Shown in pieces: positions 1 to 6,682 of a DNA stretch of 8,242 bases (within the stretch, counting starts at the first letter, position 1; every line of letters begins with the position of its first letter). The stretch comes from Desulfobacteraceae bacterium. Lineage in GTDB: Bacteria > Desulfobacterota > DSM-4660 > Desulfatiglandales > Desulfatiglandaceae. The stretch spans positions 1 to 8,242 of the forward strand of contig JAUVRS010000100.1 in assembly GCA_030597505.1 (NCBI GenBank). The letters are read 5' to 3'. Under the pieces are notes generated by a model, which ran no database searches, was not told where the DNA came from, and saw only the letters and a list, made by a program, of their open reading frames with translations. Both the position numbers and the translations under genes were made by a program.

Positions 1-51
1 CCGGACAGGCCAACGCGTGTGGCTGGAATGGATCAAAAGGAGGGGAGGATT

Positions 52-102
52 ATGTCCCTCAAAGAAGAAGTCCTGATGCTTCGCGGTCTAAAACCTCTTT
101 GA
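52..102 (+). CDS. possible 16-residue leader ORF, or frameshifted 5' part of the next gene
   Basis: An ATG at 52 follows a very strong ribosome binding sequence (AGGAGGGGAGG, 38-48) and opens a 16-codon frame (MSLKEEVLMLRGLKPL) whose TGA at 100-102 overlaps the ATG of the next gene at 102 in an ATGA junction. The next gene has no binding site of its own, so this small frame may be a leader whose translation feeds the next start. Alternatively it is the true N-terminus of the PepSY-like protein and a one-base sequencing or natural frameshift separates them. All three + frames are open at the left edge, so the end of an upstream gene may also overlap here; the frame ending at 76 is a candidate. 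I do not recognise the peptide. Confidence 0.3.
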   Translation: MSLKEEVLMLRGLKPL

Positions 103-287
103 TGACCAGGGAACAGGCCTACGACCTGGTTGCCAAGCATATCACGAAAGTCAATCCGAGCCTTAAAATCGGTGAAATGAAAGATGCTGGGAGTTTTTTT
201 GAAACCGAAATTGTAGATAAGGATAACAGATTTGTCGAGCTCCTGGGAGTAGACAAACAATCCGGCCGACTGATGGTGCTCAACTAG
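102..287 (+). CDS. small PepSY-like domain protein
   Basis: A 61-residue protein from ATG 102 (an in-frame TTG at 99 would add one residue). After a short helical start (TREQAYDLVAKHI) it has two-part beta-rich sequence ending in GVDKQSGRLMVLN. This helix followed by strands with a terminal 'VDK-x-SGR' turn resembles single PepSY-type domains, which are usually periplasmic or membrane-associated and of uncertain molecular role. No signal peptide is visible from this start. The same frame stays open back to the window edge, so a longer protein with an N-terminus outside the window is possible; the upstream residues in that frame look non-coding to me. It lies 29 bases before the CuA gene and is likely co-transcribed. 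The family call is from sequence character only. Confidence 0.6.
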   Translation: MTREQAYDLVAKHITKVNPSLKIGEMKDAGSFFETEIVDKDNRFVELLGVDKQSGRLMVLN

Positions 288-316
288 GCCGGGGTTTATA
301 CTATTGAGGGTATAGA

Positions 317-787
317 ATGAATTTTGGTCAGAAAAAACTTGATTTCTTGTTTCTCCTGATGCTCATCGGCGTCATGTTTGGGGTCCCCGTCATGATTAGT
401 CTTTACGACCGATCTGTGTGGGCTGACAAGATAGATAAAGACGCCAAGATATACACGCTTACGGGACACGCCAAAAAAGGCTGGCTGATGGGCGATGTAA
501 AAGCATATGACGTCCTTTCTTTCGGGGACAAAAGTCGGTCAGAGGAAAAACCGCTTATAGAGGTCTCAAAAGGAGATCTTGTGGTTTTGCGGTTAAAGAG
601 CAGCGATGTGATTCATGGTTTCAGTCTAAAGGATTTTGGGGTGTTTATTACAGATGGAATCCACCCCGGAAAGGTGACTCTGGTCTCTTTCAGGGCGGAC
701 AAGGTCGGTCGCTTTACCTTTTCGTGTAACGCCATTTGTGGAACCAACCACGAAAACATGCAAGGCATTCTGGTGGTAAAAGCATGA
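317..787 (+). CDS. membrane-anchored CuA protein, cytochrome oxidase subunit II-like
   Basis: A 156-residue protein with a single N-terminal transmembrane helix (about residues 8-30) and a periplasmic cupredoxin domain. The binuclear CuA ligand set is complete: His100 (VIHGF) and the C-terminal loop CNAICGTNHENM giving Cys137, Cys141, His145 and Met148 (C-x3-C-x3-H-x2-M). CuA accepts electrons from a cytochrome c or blue copper protein and passes them to the catalytic subunit of a heme-copper oxidase or related reductase. The size and single helix resemble the short subunit II of ba3-type (B-family) oxidases rather than the two-helix A-type. The start at 317 is preceded by TTGAGGG (304-310). 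Its end overlaps an alternative start of the cytochrome gene (ATGA, 784-787). No subunit I is visible in the window; it would be expected upstream. It could also serve a CuA-dependent NO reductase. Confidence 0.85.
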   Translation: MNFGQKKLDFLFLLMLIGVMFGVPVMISLYDRSVWADKIDKDAKIYTLTGHAKKGWLMGDVKAYDVLSFGDKSRSEEKPLIEVSKGDLVVLRLKSSDVIHGFSLKDFGVFITDGIHPGKVTLVSFRADKVGRFTFSCNAICGTNHENMQGILVVKA

Positions 788-797
788 AAAAGACATA

Positions 798-820
798 CGG
801 TTTTGATCAAAGAAAAACCG
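798..820 (+). repeat. 7-bp inverted repeat between the CuA gene and the cytochrome gene
   Basis: CGGTTTT at 798-804 and AAAACCG at 814-820 are perfect complements separated by 9 bases. The hairpin sits in the 74-base stretch between the CuA stop and the preferred cytochrome start. It has no T-run after it, so it is not a convincing terminator; an RNA-processing or translation-tuning role is possible. Confidence 0.35.
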
Positions 821-847
821 CCCCTGTTTTGTCGGGCCGGGGTTCTG

Positions 848-854
848 AAAGGAG
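848..854 (+). promoter_or_regulatory. ribosome binding site that decides the cytochrome start
   Basis: AAAGGAG at 848-854 lies 7 bases before ATG 862. This is the best binding site near any of the possible starts of the cytochrome frame and places the first residue directly before a typical basic-then-hydrophobic membrane anchor. Confidence 0.7.
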
Positions 855-861
855 ACCTACG

Positions 862-2556
862 ATGAGGGGGAGGAAATCCGTATTGGTCGCTCTTGTCATA
901 TTTTTCATATTGTTTGGGCTCGCATATTTTCCCGATCTTTATTCTCTGAGGGCAGAGAATCGGGACGATCCGCCGGCCATTCACCTATTCGGCCGTGTCA
1001 TGTCCCGATATGGACCTGTGGAAAATGCCAGGGTGAGGATAGCGGGCAGGGATAAATTTGCGCTTACGGACAGGAGTGGGCAATTTGAAATCCGGACTGA
1101 CTACTTACAAGCAAACGCATTCCTTGTAACAGCGGGAAAAGAAGGGTGGTTTAATAACGCTGAGATGGCCAACGGTCCCGGAAGAGTCAAAGACATTTTC
1201 TTGAACCCGATTTATCTTGGTGACCGAAAGGATTATCAATTTATATCGCCGGTTACCTGTTCACGCTGTCACATAAAGGTGACCCGGTACTGGGATAAAT
1301 CCAAGATGGCCCATACCACCTCCAACCCCAAAGTCCTGGACATGTTTTACGGGATGGATAACAACAAACAAGAGGGCGTCAAACCGGGATACAGGCTGGA
1401 TTTTCCAAACAGCAACGGTAATTGCACAACGTGTCATGCCCCATCTGCTGCCGTTTCAAGCCCCTGGTCTCAGGAATTGAATGAGGTGCTTAAATCACCC
1501 AGGACCGAATGGGATGGAATCAGCTGCGAATACTGCCATAAGGTAAGAAAGGTGGTCAAGGACCAGGAGGCGCCCAGCGGATACAAACCGATTTTTGAAA
1601 GACAATCATCAAGAACATCCTCCTCGATCCTTGTCTTTGGCCCCTATGACGATGTTGTGGTTCCGCCCATGGCTGCCTCCTATAACCCCCTGTTTGGGGA
1701 GGGACGGTTTTGTTCCACCTGTCACAGTCATTACAAAAAACTGGGGAAAGGCAACAAGTGGAACCCAGAAAACATCTACACACCCGCCGAACGCAAAGGG
1801 CTGGGATTGGACGGCGGAAATCTATTGCCCATCCAAACCACCTATCAGGAGTGGAAACAGTGGCAGGATGAACTCCCCCCCGACGCCCCAAATAAAGGCA
1901 AGAAATGTCAAGGATGTCACATGAGCTGGCGAAAGGAAATGCTGCCCTATGACAACTATATCATTGACGGGAATGCACGCCGGATGTGGGGAGTCCACCG
2001 CTCGCCTCAGAGAATCAACCCGCACCATTTCGACGGCGGGACCGAGAGACAGCTAAAAACCTCCCTTTCCATGGAACTTGAAGGAGAGATCACGGGAGAT
2101 CGTCTCAAAGTGCATGTCTACGTCACAAACACAAACGGGGGGCACTGGGTGCCGACGGGTGAAACCATGCGAAGCGTGATGCTTGTGCTGCGGGCCATGG
2201 ACTCAAACGCCGTACCCCTAAAGATGACAAAGGGAAATACCCTTCCGGAGTGGACAGGTAAGGGAGCTGTAGAAAAGGGAAACTACGCGGGACAACCGGG
2301 TGAGATTTTCGCACGGGTTCTGGAGGATGACAGTGGCAGGATCAACGTACCTTTCTGGCAGGCCACCGGTGTCGCATCAGACACACGGATAAGACCCAAG
2401 ACAACCCAAGAATTTATCTTTGAATTTGCCCTGGAAGATCCGGAGGATGAACCCAGCGTGGAAGCCAATTTAATTTACAGACCCGTGATCAGACAGTGGG
2501 CGGATGAAAAAAAATGGCCTGTCAAAGATATCCTGATCACCAGTAAGGCGTGGTAG
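862..2556 (+). CDS. membrane-anchored pentaheme c-type cytochrome, cytochrome c554 family
   Basis: A 564-residue protein from ATG 862. An N-terminal signal/anchor (RGRKS then a hydrophobic stretch, residues about 6-25) exports it. Residues about 45-120 form a small beta domain like the carboxypeptidase regulatory fold (GRV...PVENARVRI...TDRSGQFEI). Five CxxCH heme sites follow: CSRCH 133-137, CTTCH 188-192, CEYCH 222-226, CSTCH 284-288 and CQGCH 349-353. The first is followed by a W-x2-S-x-MAH segment typical of the cytochrome c554/NrfA-like heme arrangement, where downstream histidines are distal ligands. Residues about 400-564 are a second beta-rich domain containing NTNGGHWVPTGETMRS, seen at the C-terminus of related multiheme cytochromes. 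Its role is inferred to be electron transfer outside the inner membrane, between the neighbouring iron-sulfur and copper proteins; a catalytic role cannot be excluded. An in-frame ATG at 784 overlaps the CuA stop but would put 26 polar residues before the anchor, so 862 is preferred. Confidence 0.88.
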   Translation: MRGRKSVLVALVIFFILFGLAYFPDLYSLRAENRDDPPAIHLFGRVMSRYGPVENARVRIAGRDKFALTDRSGQFEIRTDYLQANAFLVTAGKEGWFNNAEMANGPGRVKDIFLNPIYLGDRKDYQFISPVTCSRCHIKVTRYWDKSKMAHTTSNPKVLDMFYGMDNNKQEGVKPGYRLDFPNSNGNCTTCHAPSAAVSSPWSQELNEVLKSPRTEWDGISCEYCHKVRKVVKDQEAPSGYKPIFERQSSRTSSSILVFGPYDDVVVPPMAASYNPLFGEGRFCSTCHSHYKKLGKGNKWNPENIYTPAERKGLGLDGGNLLPIQTTYQEWKQWQDELPPDAPNKGKKCQGCHMSWRKEMLPYDNYIIDGNARRMWGVHRSPQRINPHHFDGGTERQLKTSLSMELEGEITGDRLKVHVYVTNTNGGHWVPTGETMRSVMLVLRAMDSNAVPLKMTKGNTLPEWTGKGAVEKGNYAGQPGEIFARVLEDDSGRINVPFWQATGVASDTRIRPKTTQEFIFEFALEDPEDEPSVEANLIYRPVIRQWADEKKWPVKDILITSKAW

Positions 2557-2574
2557 ATAAAGGAGAGCAGAAAT

Positions 2575-3243
2575 TTGAAAATCCAACTGAAATACATTGT
2601 TTTTATCGCTATATTTCTTTTTATGGGTTCAACCGGCAAGGTTTTTGCCGGGGGGATCAAGGGCACGGTAAAGGTGAAGGGGCTCCGCTCGCCGGCCAAT
2701 GTGCTGGTTTATCTCTCAAAGTCCCCTGACGTACCCCTTGATCTTAAGAGAGCCAGATTTATAATGGACCAGCAAAACCTTACATTTATCCCACATGTTC
2801 TCCCGATTCCGGTTGGGGCCACCGTTGAATTTCCCAACAACGACGAGGTGAGCCACAATGTTTTCTCACTTTCCAGAACCAAAAAGTTCAACCTGGGTAG
2901 TTACAAAAAAGGAAAAAGCAAGAGCGTACTTTTTTCCAAACCGGGGGTCGTGGAACTCCGGTGTGATGTTCACGCTGAAATGTCGGCCTTCATCATGGTT
3001 TTGAAAAATCCCTATTGGGCAATAACGGATGACAGAGGGCAATTTCAAATACCGGATTCAACATATTTTGAAAAACGTGGTATAAAGGGTCTGCCGGACC
3101 TAGAACCTGGAAAATATCTTGTCAAAACATGGCATGAAAAACTGAAAAGCAAAAAAAAGACGGTTGTTGTACCTGAAAACGGAACCGTATCCATGACCCT
3201 CAAGCTCACCCGGGGGATTCCAGGCGTATTGTATAAACGATAG
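2575..3243 (+). CDS. secreted blue-copper (plastocyanin-like) cupredoxin, MauL-type annotation
   Basis: A 222-residue protein starting at TTG 2575, with AGGAG at 2561-2565 placed 9 bases upstream and no better start. A Sec signal peptide covers residues 1-25 (hydrophobic core, likely cleavage after VFA). The cupredoxin domain (about 27-145) has a full type-1 copper ligand set: His94 (VSHNVFS), then Cys130, His133 and Met136 in CDVHAEM. This is a mononuclear site, unlike the C-x3-C of the CuA neighbours. Residues about 146-215 form a carboxypeptidase-regulatory-like beta domain (ITDDRGQFQIPD ... LEPGKYLVKTWHEKL). Proteins with this layout are commonly annotated as plastocyanin or methylamine utilisation proteins, but nothing else here points to methylamine metabolism. 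It is 18 bases downstream of the cytochrome and probably works as a soluble periplasmic electron carrier in the same chain. Confidence 0.85.
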   Translation: MKIQLKYIVFIAIFLFMGSTGKVFAGGIKGTVKVKGLRSPANVLVYLSKSPDVPLDLKRARFIMDQQNLTFIPHVLPIPVGATVEFPNNDEVSHNVFSLSRTKKFNLGSYKKGKSKSVLFSKPGVVELRCDVHAEMSAFIMVLKNPYWAITDDRGQFQIPDSTYFEKRGIKGLPDLEPGKYLVKTWHEKLKSKKKTVVVPENGTVSMTLKLTRGIPGVLYKR

Positions 3244-3284
3244 GGTTTTTGGTGCCCTCCCCCGCCCGGCCCAATAAGAAAGGT

Positions 3285-3300
3285 TGTCTTTCAAAAGACA
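3285..3300 (+). repeat. short perfect hairpin just before ccdA
   Basis: TGTCTTT (3285-3291) and AAAGACA (3294-3300) are perfect complements around CA. In practice this would be a 6-bp stem with a 4-base TCAA loop, ending 11 bases before the ccdA ATG at 3312. No clear ribosome binding site lies between hairpin and start. It may tune initiation or be an RNA-processing point. Confidence 0.35.
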
Positions 3301-3311
3301 CTTGATAAGTG

Positions 3312-4052
3312 ATGTCCCCTGATGTTTCAATATATATGGCTTTTCTTGCAGGTCTCATTTCATTTCTATCACCCTGTGTGCTTCCCCTGGTACCCGGATA
3401 CGTCTCGTTTGTTTCGGGGGTTTCAATAAAGGAATTACAGGAGCAGGAGGAGGTCACTTCCCTTTCTCGCAGAGGGCGACGGGATGTCCTGATCAACTCT
3501 TTATGTTTTGTAGCGGGATTTTCACTCGTCTTTATACTCCTCGGGGCAACGGCCACCTGGCTCGGGTCTTTTCTCACATCACACATGTCTCTGCTAACAA
3601 AGATAAGCGGGCTGGTGATCATTTTTTTTGGGGTCTTTAAGCTGGGGCTTATCCGTTCTCTTTTTTTTAACCGGGAAACAAGGTTCCATCTGAAAACCAG
3701 GAAATTCGGTTTTATCGGGGCAATCCTCATCGGGGCGTCTTTTGCATTTGGGTGGACCCCCTGTATCGGACCCATACTGGGGGCCATTCTTGTTTATGCA
3801 GGCACCCTGGGGAGTGTGAGCACGGGGATAGCGCTTTTATCCATTTATTCCATCGGTCTTGGGATTCCCTTTTTGATAACGTCATTTGCCATAAACAAAT
3901 TTTTCAAGTTTTTTGATAGGATAAAGAAACATCTGGGTCTGATCGATAAGATCACCGGTGTTATCATGATTCTTCTGGGTCTGATGATCTTTTTCAACAA
4001 GCTCATACTTATCCAAAGTTATGTGCCGTTTCTGAACCGATTCGCATTTTAA
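3312..4052 (+). CDS. ccdA: CcdA-type thiol-disulfide transmembrane transporter
   Basis: A 246-residue protein with about six transmembrane helices, the usual compact CcdA size. It moves reducing equivalents from cytoplasmic thioredoxin across the membrane to periplasmic thiol proteins. The two active cysteines lie in the conserved settings SPCVLPLVPGY (Cys22, helix 1) and GWTPCIGPILGAI (Cys151, helix 4). ATG 3312 is chosen; an in-frame GTG at 3309 would add one residue. Neither start has a strong ribosome binding site, so translation may be modest. It is followed after 35 bases by a TlpA/ResA-type thioredoxin, the usual partner that receives its electrons. Placed among a cytochrome c and several copper proteins, its likely task is to keep heme-binding and CuA cysteines reduced. 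Two T8 tracts lie inside the gene (3622-3629, 3661-3668). Confidence 0.9.
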   Translation: MSPDVSIYMAFLAGLISFLSPCVLPLVPGYVSFVSGVSIKELQEQEEVTSLSRRGRRDVLINSLCFVAGFSLVFILLGATATWLGSFLTSHMSLLTKISGLVIIFFGVFKLGLIRSLFFNRETRFHLKTRKFGFIGAILIGASFAFGWTPCIGPILGAILVYAGTLGSVSTGIALLSIYSIGLGIPFLITSFAINKFFKFFDRIKKHLGLIDKITGVIMILLGLMIFFNKLILIQSYVPFLNRFAF

Positions 4053-4087
4053 ATTATTTTGATGGATATTGGAAAAACAGAAAAGCT

Positions 4088-4735
4088 ATGAACAAAAAGG
4101 TCCTTATCGGAATTATCCTCTTTCTGGGGTTGTTTGGCCTCTGGGCTCATAAGTGGGATAGAATTGAGGCTGCACCCGCCAAAGGCGAAGTCGATCCCGA
4201 CAAGGTGGAAACACTATTTCAAAAGATCGGGATTCTCAGGGTCCCGCATCTTAAAGACCCGATTCAATTCAACCTCAAGGATGTGGATGGGAAAATCGTA
4301 CAAATATCGGATTACAGAGGTAAGATCGTTTTTCTCAATCTCTGGACCACGTGGTGCCCCGCTTGTCGCATAGAGATGCCCGCTATGGAAAAGCTGCACC
4401 AAAAATTAAAAGACAAGGATTTTGTCATGATCGCCGTCAGTCTCCAGGAATCCGCCCAGGTGGTCAGAGACTTTTTTCAAAAGTATAAACTGACCTTCAT
4501 TGCCCTTTTGGATTCAACCGGAGAGGTGGGAAGATGGTTTGGCGTCAGAGCCATTCCAACCACTTATATCCTTGGCCGGGACGGAAAGGTTTTGGGCGCA
4601 GCCATGGGAGCCAGGGAATGGGATAGCGGGGAGGCAATAGACCTTTTTGAATACCTGACAGAAAAAAAGATGAAAAGGGCCGATCAGACCCCGGAAAAAC
4701 CAACCCCTGAGGGCGCCCTCCGTGATCGCGGGTAG
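4088..4735 (+). CDS. membrane-anchored TlpA/ResA-like thioredoxin
   Basis: A 215-residue protein with an N-terminal hydrophobic anchor (residues 4-20) and a periplasmic thioredoxin fold of the AhpC/TSA-Redoxin subtype (about 55-195). The catalytic motif is WCPAC (Cys90, Cys93) after FLNLWTT, and the cis-proline loop is AIPTTYILGRDGKV (Pro157). Proteins of this group reduce disulfides in apocytochromes c (ResA, CcmG) or in copper-centre proteins (TlpA on Sco and CuA). They are recharged by CcdA, encoded just upstream. The gene is followed by only two bases before the CuA-polyferredoxin start, so translation of the two is probably coupled. A charged, proline-rich tail of about 20 residues (KMKRADQTPEKPTPEGA) follows the fold. 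Whether it acts on heme or copper apoproteins cannot be decided from sequence alone. Confidence 0.87.
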   Translation: MNKKVLIGIILFLGLFGLWAHKWDRIEAAPAKGEVDPDKVETLFQKIGILRVPHLKDPIQFNLKDVDGKIVQISDYRGKIVFLNLWTTWCPACRIEMPAMEKLHQKLKDKDFVMIAVSLQESAQVVRDFFQKYKLTFIALLDSTGEVGRWFGVRAIPTTYILGRDGKVLGAAMGAREWDSGEAIDLFEYLTEKKMKRADQTPEKPTPEGALRDRG

Positions 4736-4737
4736 CC

Positions 4738-6666
4738 ATGAGCAAGAAACGGGCATATGGCCTTATCATTTTCACTCTGATACTGGCACTTCTGATACCA
4801 GCTGCCATACATTTTCTGCCAAACAAAGGCACGACGCAGACCATTTCACTGACCGCAAAGCGGTATGGTTATTCTCCCGCCAGAATTGTTGTAAACAAAG
4901 GGGATACGGTTGTTCTAAAACCCACGTCTGAGGATGTAACCCACGGTTTTTTCCTGGATGGATACCCCGTCGAATTCATCATAAAACAAAAAGGCATCAA
5001 CTACCTGAAATACACATGGGAAGATGATGACGGTAAGCTTCAAACCGATTGGGACAAGGTGTCTGAAATCGAGTTTGTTGCCGACAAGGAGGGAAAATTC
5101 ATATTCCGGTGTACCCAGACGTGCGGAAACCTCCATCCTTTTATGACCGGTGAATTGATCGTAAAACCCAACACCCCATACTATTTTCTTGTTTCCCTTT
5201 CCTGCTGGTTGACGTTAGCATTTTTGATTCTGTTCAGGATTCAGCCGGCCCCCCGGTTCACCGGGTTCAAACGAATCAACCTCCTTGATCGTTTCTCCTG
5301 GCTAAAATGGCTTGTCAAACGCCGCAGTTTTCAATTTCTGGTCATTTTTCCCAATTTTGCCGTTTTTTATCTTTTTATTCTCAGCTCGCTCTGGGGAACC
5401 CCTGTGGGCAACCGAAATATTGCCATCATCTTTGTATGGATCGCGTGGTGGTTTGTCTTAAAGGCCGTTTTTGTCCCCCTGGGCGCCAGGACCTGGTGTC
5501 TCATCTGTCCCCTGCCTGCGCCGGCCGAATGGCTGAGCAGGAAAAGTCTGACAGCCGTAAAGTATATCAGAAAACCCTTTAAAGGGTTGCATCACCGGTT
5601 TGTCGGTTTACAAAAGGACTGGCCTGAGAGGATGCGCAACATTTGGCTGCAAAATTTCATTTTTCTGACCCTGATCTCATTTGGCATCATCCTGATCACC
5701 CGGTCTATTGCCACGGCAATTGTTTTCCTTTCCATCCTTATGGCGACTTTCATATTTGCGCTGATATACCGGCGCAGGGTTTTTTGTCTCTATCTCTGCC
5801 CGGTGGGCGGCTCCTTGGGCACCTATGCCATGGCATCGATGACCGAAGTCCGTGTAAAAGACCGTGACATATGCAAGAACCACAAAGAGAAAACGTGCGT
5901 CGCTGGTGGTAAAAACGGCTGGGGCTGTCCCTGGGTTCAGTACCAGGGAAAAATGGACCGAAACAATTACTGCGGTTTTTGTACGGAGTGTATCAAGAGT
6001 TGCCCAAAAGATAATGTGGGGATCTTTGTCCGGCCGTTTGGATCAGATCGGACTTTTGCAGGTTACGATGAGATGTTTAATGCTTTTATCCTGCTGGTGG
6101 TGGCCTTCTCTTTCAGTGTGACCATGTTGGGGCCCTGGGGAACAATACGGGAGGCGGCCAACATAACCGAAAGCGGACAGCTTTGGCCCTTTATCCTTTA
6201 TCTTATATCGATCTGGGGTACGGCCCTGGTCGTAGCGCCGGGCCTTTTCGCAATTGCTGCCAAGGGGGCAATCAAGCTGGCTGGAGGAGATATCGATTTC
6301 AAAACCTTTATGCTAAAGATCTCCTACATCGTCGTCCCCATAGGGATTTCCGCTTGGATTTCGTTTAGCATCGCTCCCCTGATGACTAACTACGGCTATA
6401 TACTTAATGTTTTGTCGGATCCCTTGGGATTTGGGTGGGATATTTTCGGGACATCCAATTATCCTTTTCATCCCCTGATTCCCGAGTGGATTCCCTTGCT
6501 CCAGGGGGGTATTCTTCTTATCGGACTCTACCTGGGGGTGAGCCGTGGATATCTTGCGATCAGAGATTTCGTTAAAGATCCTCGCCAAAGGGCCATGGCC
6601 ATGATACCCCCCTCTCTTTTTGTCTTGCTAGTCGTAAATGTCTTTCTGAGGCTGTTTTTGGGGTGA
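4738..6666 (+). CDS. fusion of a CuA-type cupredoxin domain and a NapH/NosR-like polyferredoxin membrane protein
   Basis: A 642-residue integral membrane protein. After an N-terminal anchor (residues 6-24) comes a periplasmic cupredoxin (about 30-145) with the complete CuA ligand set: His69 (VTHGF) and CTQTCGNLHPFM giving Cys125, Cys129, His133 and Met136. The rest is a multi-helix polyferredoxin of the NapH/NosR type. It has two C-x(2-3)-CP motifs at helix ends (WCLICP, Cys254/257; FCLYLCP, Cys350/354), then a cytoplasmic-type iron-sulfur region with Cys379, Cys387, Cys397 and a canonical [4Fe-4S] motif CGFCTECIKSCP (Cys412, 415, 418, 422). About four or five further helices lie in residues 448-640. 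NapH and NosR relatives carry electrons between quinol and periplasmic acceptors through such clusters. Here the CuA domain would be the built-in exit or entry point at the periplasmic face. It lies two bases after the thioredoxin and is the last gene of the run. Its true partner is unknown. Confidence 0.85.
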   Translation: MSKKRAYGLIIFTLILALLIPAAIHFLPNKGTTQTISLTAKRYGYSPARIVVNKGDTVVLKPTSEDVTHGFFLDGYPVEFIIKQKGINYLKYTWEDDDGKLQTDWDKVSEIEFVADKEGKFIFRCTQTCGNLHPFMTGELIVKPNTPYYFLVSLSCWLTLAFLILFRIQPAPRFTGFKRINLLDRFSWLKWLVKRRSFQFLVIFPNFAVFYLFILSSLWGTPVGNRNIAIIFVWIAWWFVLKAVFVPLGARTWCLICPLPAPAEWLSRKSLTAVKYIRKPFKGLHHRFVGLQKDWPERMRNIWLQNFIFLTLISFGIILITRSIATAIVFLSILMATFIFALIYRRRVFCLYLCPVGGSLGTYAMASMTEVRVKDRDICKNHKEKTCVAGGKNGWGCPWVQYQGKMDRNNYCGFCTECIKSCPKDNVGIFVRPFGSDRTFAGYDEMFNAFILLVVAFSFSVTMLGPWGTIREAANITESGQLWPFILYLISIWGTALVVAPGLFAIAAKGAIKLAGGDIDFKTFMLKISYIVVPIGISAWISFSIAPLMTNYGYILNVLSDPLGFGWDIFGTSNYPFHPLIPEWIPLLQGGILLIGLYLGVSRGYLAIRDFVKDPRQRAMAMIPPSLFVLLVVNVFLRLFLG

Positions 6667-6682
6667 CGGTGACGGGAGACAA

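Noticed and set aside
97..102. CTTTGA, the same slip codon pair as the prfB programmed +1 frameshift site
   Set aside because: A +1 shift here enters a frame that closes after about 20 codons, not the frame of the PepSY-like protein, and no internal binding sequence sits at the prfB spacing.
802..811. Palindrome TTTGATCAAA, reminiscent of an FNR/CRP-type site
   Set aside because: It lacks the four-base spacer between TTGAT and ATCAA half-sites and lies inside an operon with no promoter elements near it.
613..984. 123-codon - strand frame across the CuA/cytochrome junction
   Set aside because: It overlaps two well-supported genes on the other strand, and its residue composition is that of an antisense frame.
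2575..3243. Reading the cupredoxin as evidence for methylamine utilisation
   Set aside because: The MauL-type label is a common automatic annotation for this layout; no mau enzyme subunits or other methylamine genes are present.
3206..3787. 193-codon open frame on the - strand opposite ccdA
   Set aside because: It is antisense to a clear six-helix CcdA with conserved cysteines, has no recognisable domain and no good binding site; it is a shadow of the real frame.
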